DNA from: Bin55 sp964511425
GTDB taxonomy: Bacteria; Pseudomonadota; Gammaproteobacteria; Pseudomonadales; Azotimanducaceae
Direction of reading: 5' to 3'
Assembly (NCBI GenBank): GCA_964511425.1
Contig: CAZEFI010000009.1
Span: forward strand, 1 to 56,782
Length of the DNA: 56,782 bases
The notes under the pieces are model-generated. The model did not search any database. It worked only from the letters and a program-made list of their open reading frames with translations, and was not told the DNA's origin. Shown here piece after piece: positions 53,952 to 56,782 of the stretch (positions within the stretch are counted from its first letter, which is position 1; every line of letters starts with the position of its first letter). The position numbers and the translations under genes were made by a program.

Positions 53952-55606
53952 CGGGCTGCTTTGTATTTCAGTAACCGGACTGGTAGATCAAATGATGCCA
54001 GTGCTTCGAGCCAAATGTGTTGATTCGGCCGAACTTGGTCCGTTGGTCCTTTAACCTCAATAAACTCATACTCATCATTGGGTTTCACGACAAAAAGATC
54101 CGGAAAACCTGAGCGCATTTGTCTAAGATCGGGTTGCATTAATTGCAGAAGTGTTCGGACCGTTTCTTCACCGAGGCATCGAATTGTCGTTTCCAATAAA
54201 GACTCATCGAAGAACTTCCAATTCACCAAAGGATTGGCGATCCCAAATTTATTCTCGTATGTTCTCACAATCCTTTCAGCTAGTGTTAATGAGTCGTTCA
54301 AGGGATCGACGCAAACTTCGCGTCGTATTGCAAAAAACTCGGGCGTGTATAAGTCTCGTGGTCCAATTTGAAAAGGATTGACAAAAGCTTCAGCAACGGG
54401 TGCAAAGATCCAATCCCAATACGCGAGACCAAACAATGCGAGAGGAAGTTGGTTCTCTGAGTGCCAAACTTCCCATCCCCTTTCTTCTAGTTCGCGACAA
54501 GCGATGGTTTCTATATTTTCTGTCAGAGATTCTCGTAATAACTGTTCATCTGTATTATAGTTTATGGGTACTACATACTTTCGCTTGAACTTCTCAGCGA
54601 AGAGTCGTTCTTCAATCGTCCAAGGATTTGCGAGTATTGTTGTTCTCAGGTCTTCCACTTTGTTTTGATGACCCAACCGTTGGAGTACTCGCATTTGTCG
54701 CTCGCGAGCAGGATGTAACTGGGAGTGATCGTAAGCTTGGAGTGCCTGCGAGAGTTCCCCTCTTCGTTCCAGTTCCCTAGCAATCCGGTTAAGAAGCTTT
54801 GATCTCTGACGTTCAAGTGTACGATTGACTTGTTCTGTTTGCAATAACCTGACGAACTCCACAAGCTGCTCTGATTCAAGAGGATCTCCCTCCGACAATC
54901 GTTCTGCGAGTTCCCACCAGCTTAAATAGCAATCAATTTCCTCTCTTGTCTGAAACTGACGAGTCTTTTCATCAAGTACGTAGTGTTCAAGTCGCAATAT
55001 ACCAAGATCATGAACCACGAACGTACTTAGATCCTGATAACGATCACCAAAAAATAACAGCGAAAACGTTGCAATACGATCAGTCTGATCCAACTCAAAC
55101 CACGACACCGCTTGTCGAATGCGATAAACAATGTCCTCGTCTTCATAGGAGTCTTGAATCTTAGCTAGCAAAGCAGACTTTGATCCCTTCCAGTCATGCA
55201 AGTCGAAGAATTGTCTAAGCCGAGCGAGCGTGAGTTTTTGGCAAAGCGTTTCCGCTGGAACCGCGGAGTTGTAAGCAATGAGCTCACGCCTTTCCAACTC
55301 TTCAAACGCAACTGGTGTGTCCTTCACTTCGCTGTAGACGAATTGCTCTACTAGGAAAATCGGACCGCGCCGGCTGAGAATGCGAGCATACAATCGTAGA
55401 GCGTCGTTCGACAAATTCAATACTGAATCAGAGAAACTCAGTTCTTCTTCAACAAGCAAGTCTCCGTAGCGATCTACGACGAAACTGATCAACGTCCGCA
55501 CGTTGTTCGCGTAATAATCGTCCGATGGAACACCATCAGAAATCCCGTGCCCTGACGTAGTGAATTGACCTTCTTCTGGAGTCAAACTTATTACAACCAA
55601 CCCCAA
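53948..55606 (-). CDS. VRR-NUC domain nuclease, FAN1 family
   Basis: 552 residues. A SAP-like DNA-binding segment (LARLRQFFDLHDWKGSKSALLAKIQ, partly shown) near residues 125-150, a TPR-like helical middle, and a C-terminal VRR-NUC nuclease core: PDLFVV with the metal-binding Asp, then EFIEVKGP (ExK) and Gln-containing QHIWLEAL. FAN1 cuts near 5' flaps and at interstrand crosslinks. Start: ATG at 55606 before a short, non-family N-terminus. With the helicase gene it forms a two-gene repair operon. Confidence 0.85.
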   Translation of the reverse strand: MGLVVISLTPEEGQFTTSGHGISDGVPSDDYYANNVRTLISFVVDRYGDLLVEEELSFSDSVLNLSNDALRLYARILSRRGPIFLVEQFVYSEVKDTPVAFEELERRELIAYNSAVPAETLCQKLTLARLRQFFDLHDWKGSKSALLAKIQDSYEDEDIVYRIRQAVSWFELDQTDRIATFSLLFFGDRYQDLSTFVVHDLGILRLEHYVLDEKTRQFQTREEIDCYLSWWELAERLSEGDPLESEQLVEFVRLLQTEQVNRTLERQRSKLLNRIARELERRGELSQALQAYDHSQLHPARERQMRVLQRLGHQNKVEDLRTTILANPWTIEERLFAEKFKRKYVVPINYNTDEQLLRESLTENIETIACRELEERGWEVWHSENQLPLALFGLAYWDWIFAPVAEAFVNPFQIGPRDLYTPEFFAIRREVCVDPLNDSLTLAERIVRTYENKFGIANPLVNWKFFDESLLETTIRCLGEETVRTLLQLMQPDLRQMRSGFPDLFVVKPNDEYEFIEVKGPTDQVRPNQHIWLEALASFDLPVRLLKYKAAR

Positions 55607-55845
55607 ACAACACGAAGCTTAATACTGGTCATCATTCCGTACTGAAAACAACTGGTATGAGTTTTATATCCATATATATCAATTTATTAGATTAGATAGT
55701 TTAATATTCATATCAATAAAGTTCTTCCTCTGAAAGAGCTGTCAGACTATCGAAAACAATCTGTTATAACACGCCTGTGAAGAACCATCGTCGATCCAAC
55801 TCCCAAGTGATCCTTCGTAAAATTTTGTGCGAAGGAGAATCGTTC

Positions 55846-56782
55846 GTGAACTACTACGAAACCGCCATCGCCGAGATAACTGCTCCTGGTGAACCCTATG
55901 AGACAACGACCATAACAGTTCGTGGCACTGATTTTATTGGCTTTCGAAACGCACCTCGAAACCTATTGGAAATCTATCGATTTGGTTTAGAGCACGCACA
56001 AAACGATTTCTACGTTTACGAACAGGAACGCTATACATACGACAAAGCGTGGAGATTGGCGGCGAAAGTTGCAAACACGTTGCTCAATTCCGAATTTCAA
56101 TTGGGAGATCGAGTTGGAATTTCTCTTCGAAACTATCCAGAGTGGATCTGGGCTTTTATGGGAATTACCGCAGTCGGAGGGATTGCGACTGCGCTGAACG
56201 CTTGGTGGACAACCACTGAAATGTGCCACGCAATCAAAGATAGTGGTTTATCGGTTCTTATTGTCGATAGAGAGCGGTATACCAGAATCAAAGACTTCAT
56301 TGACGATCTGGGTCTAACCGTTATCACCGTGAGAACTGGCAATCAACCGAATTCCACAGAATGGCAAGATTGGATAGGTAGTGCTTCCGACGAAATGCCC
56401 AATCTTCACGTTCCAGCCACTCTGCCAGCCACACTACTCTACACTTCGGGTTCTACAGCAACTCCTAAAGGAGTACTCTCGAGCCACCAAGCACTAACAC
56501 ACGCGTTGCTCGGATGGGAAACCGGAGCGATTATTAATTGGCGAGCGGCACAGCTTCGAAGAGAACACCAAGGACAAGACAGCGCAATGAGTGGACCAGA
56601 TCCTCGAGAACGGTTTTTCGGGTCAAAATCGTCAACCGACAACGAGATCAAACCGGCTAGTATTCTCACTGTGCCCTTGTTTCATGTTACCGGGCTCGCG
56701 GTGCAAATGCTCACTTCCTTTCGAGGTGGAAGGAAACTCGTAGGAATGTATAAATGGGACGTTGAAGAAGCTCTAAGGATTA
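55846..56782 (+). CDS. acyl-CoA ligase / AMP-binding enzyme, 3' cut by window edge
   Basis: The first about 312 residues of an adenylate-forming enzyme (fatty-acid CoA-ligase type). FYVYEQERYTYDKAWRLA is the substrate-domain opening, GISLRNYPEWIWAFMGI follows, and the ATP-binding motif is LLYTSGSTATPKGV. LTVPLFHVTG comes next. Between these two motifs are about 45 polar residues, longer than in many relatives. The start is GTG at 55846, because GAAGGAGA at 55831-55838 lies just upstream; an earlier GTG at 55777 has no ribosome site. It diverges from the repair operon. Substrate chain length cannot be told. Confidence 0.82.
   Translation, partial: MNYYETAIAEITAPGEPYETTTITVRGTDFIGFRNAPRNLLEIYRFGLEHAQNDFYVYEQERYTYDKAWRLAAKVANTLLNSEFQLGDRVGISLRNYPEWIWAFMGITAVGGIATALNAWWTTTEMCHAIKDSGLSVLIVDRERYTRIKDFIDDLGLTVITVRTGNQPNSTEWQDWIGSASDEMPNLHVPATLPATLLYTSGSTATPKGVLSSHQALTHALLGWETGAIINWRAAQLRREHQGQDSAMSGPDPRERFFGSKSSTDNEIKPASILTVPLFHVTGLAVQMLTSFRGGRKLVGMYKWDVEEALRI

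Noticed and set aside
1..56782. CRISPR arrays, insertion sequences, riboswitches and rRNA genes
   Set aside because: None seen by eye: no regularly spaced repeats, no transposase and no rRNA signature.

Overview
The window is chromosomal DNA from a gammaproteobacterium, probably a marine or free-living one. The placement rests on gene order. The run tusDCBE, serS, rarA, lolA, ftsK, trxB, aat, infA, clpA/clpS, icd follows the order I know from pseudomonads. A PDS-type two-component pair (TIGR03785/TIGR03787-like), a family named from marine proteobacteria, agrees with this. Species cannot be read from the sequence. GTG and TTG starts are common even in essential genes (serS, infA, trxB, icd, clpS).

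Layout. 1-8.1 kb: surface-polysaccharide and envelope genes (kdsD/kpsF-type isomerase, polysaccharide deacetylase plus GT4 glycosyltransferase, UDP-HexNAc dehydrogenase), with hspQ, a DUF924 gene and an MFS exporter. 8.1-10 kb: an orphan HigA-like antitoxin, tRNA-Ser(UGA) and the sulfur-relay operon tusDCBE. 10-12.5 kb: an inserted pair, a Tat/lipobox vanadium-haloperoxidase-like PAP2 protein and an outer-membrane barrel. 12.5-21.1 kb: conserved core (serS, rarA, lolA, ftsK, dienelactone hydrolase, trxB, aat, infA). 21.1-27.9 kb: an accessory island wedged between infA and clpA. It holds a 5-methylcytosine methyltransferase, then three closely spaced genes (GHKL ATPase, an unrecognised 256-aa protein, a DUF6339-like protein), then an endonuclease-III-like glycosylase. 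27.9-33.3 kb: clpSA, icd, tRNA-Gly(GCC), hemF. 33.2-38.2 kb: clustered DnaA boxes, a perfect parS-type palindrome and two degenerate ones, among exbD, nupC and pdsR/pdsS. 38.6-44.9 kb: MBL hydrolase, a pseudokinase-TPR membrane protein overlapping a MORN-repeat protein, a TauE/SafE permease, pyruvate kinase. 45-51.3 kb: three large paralogous membrane-anchored alpha-repeat proteins in tandem. 51.6-55.6 kb: an Fe-S helicase with an N-terminal nuclease-like domain, coupled to a FAN1-type VRR-NUC nuclease. The right edge cuts an acyl-CoA-ligase-like gene.

How genes work together. Aat, ClpS and ClpA form the bacterial N-degron route, and the island splits that cluster. TusDCBE passes sulfur towards 2-thiouridine in tRNA. 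The island looks like a modification-dependent defence module: the methyltransferase would mark self DNA and the GHKL/unknown/DUF6339-like trio would be the effector, but no nuclease motif is visible, so the mechanism is open. Most likely to be new are this trio, the pseudokinase/MORN pair and the three-gene repeat family.
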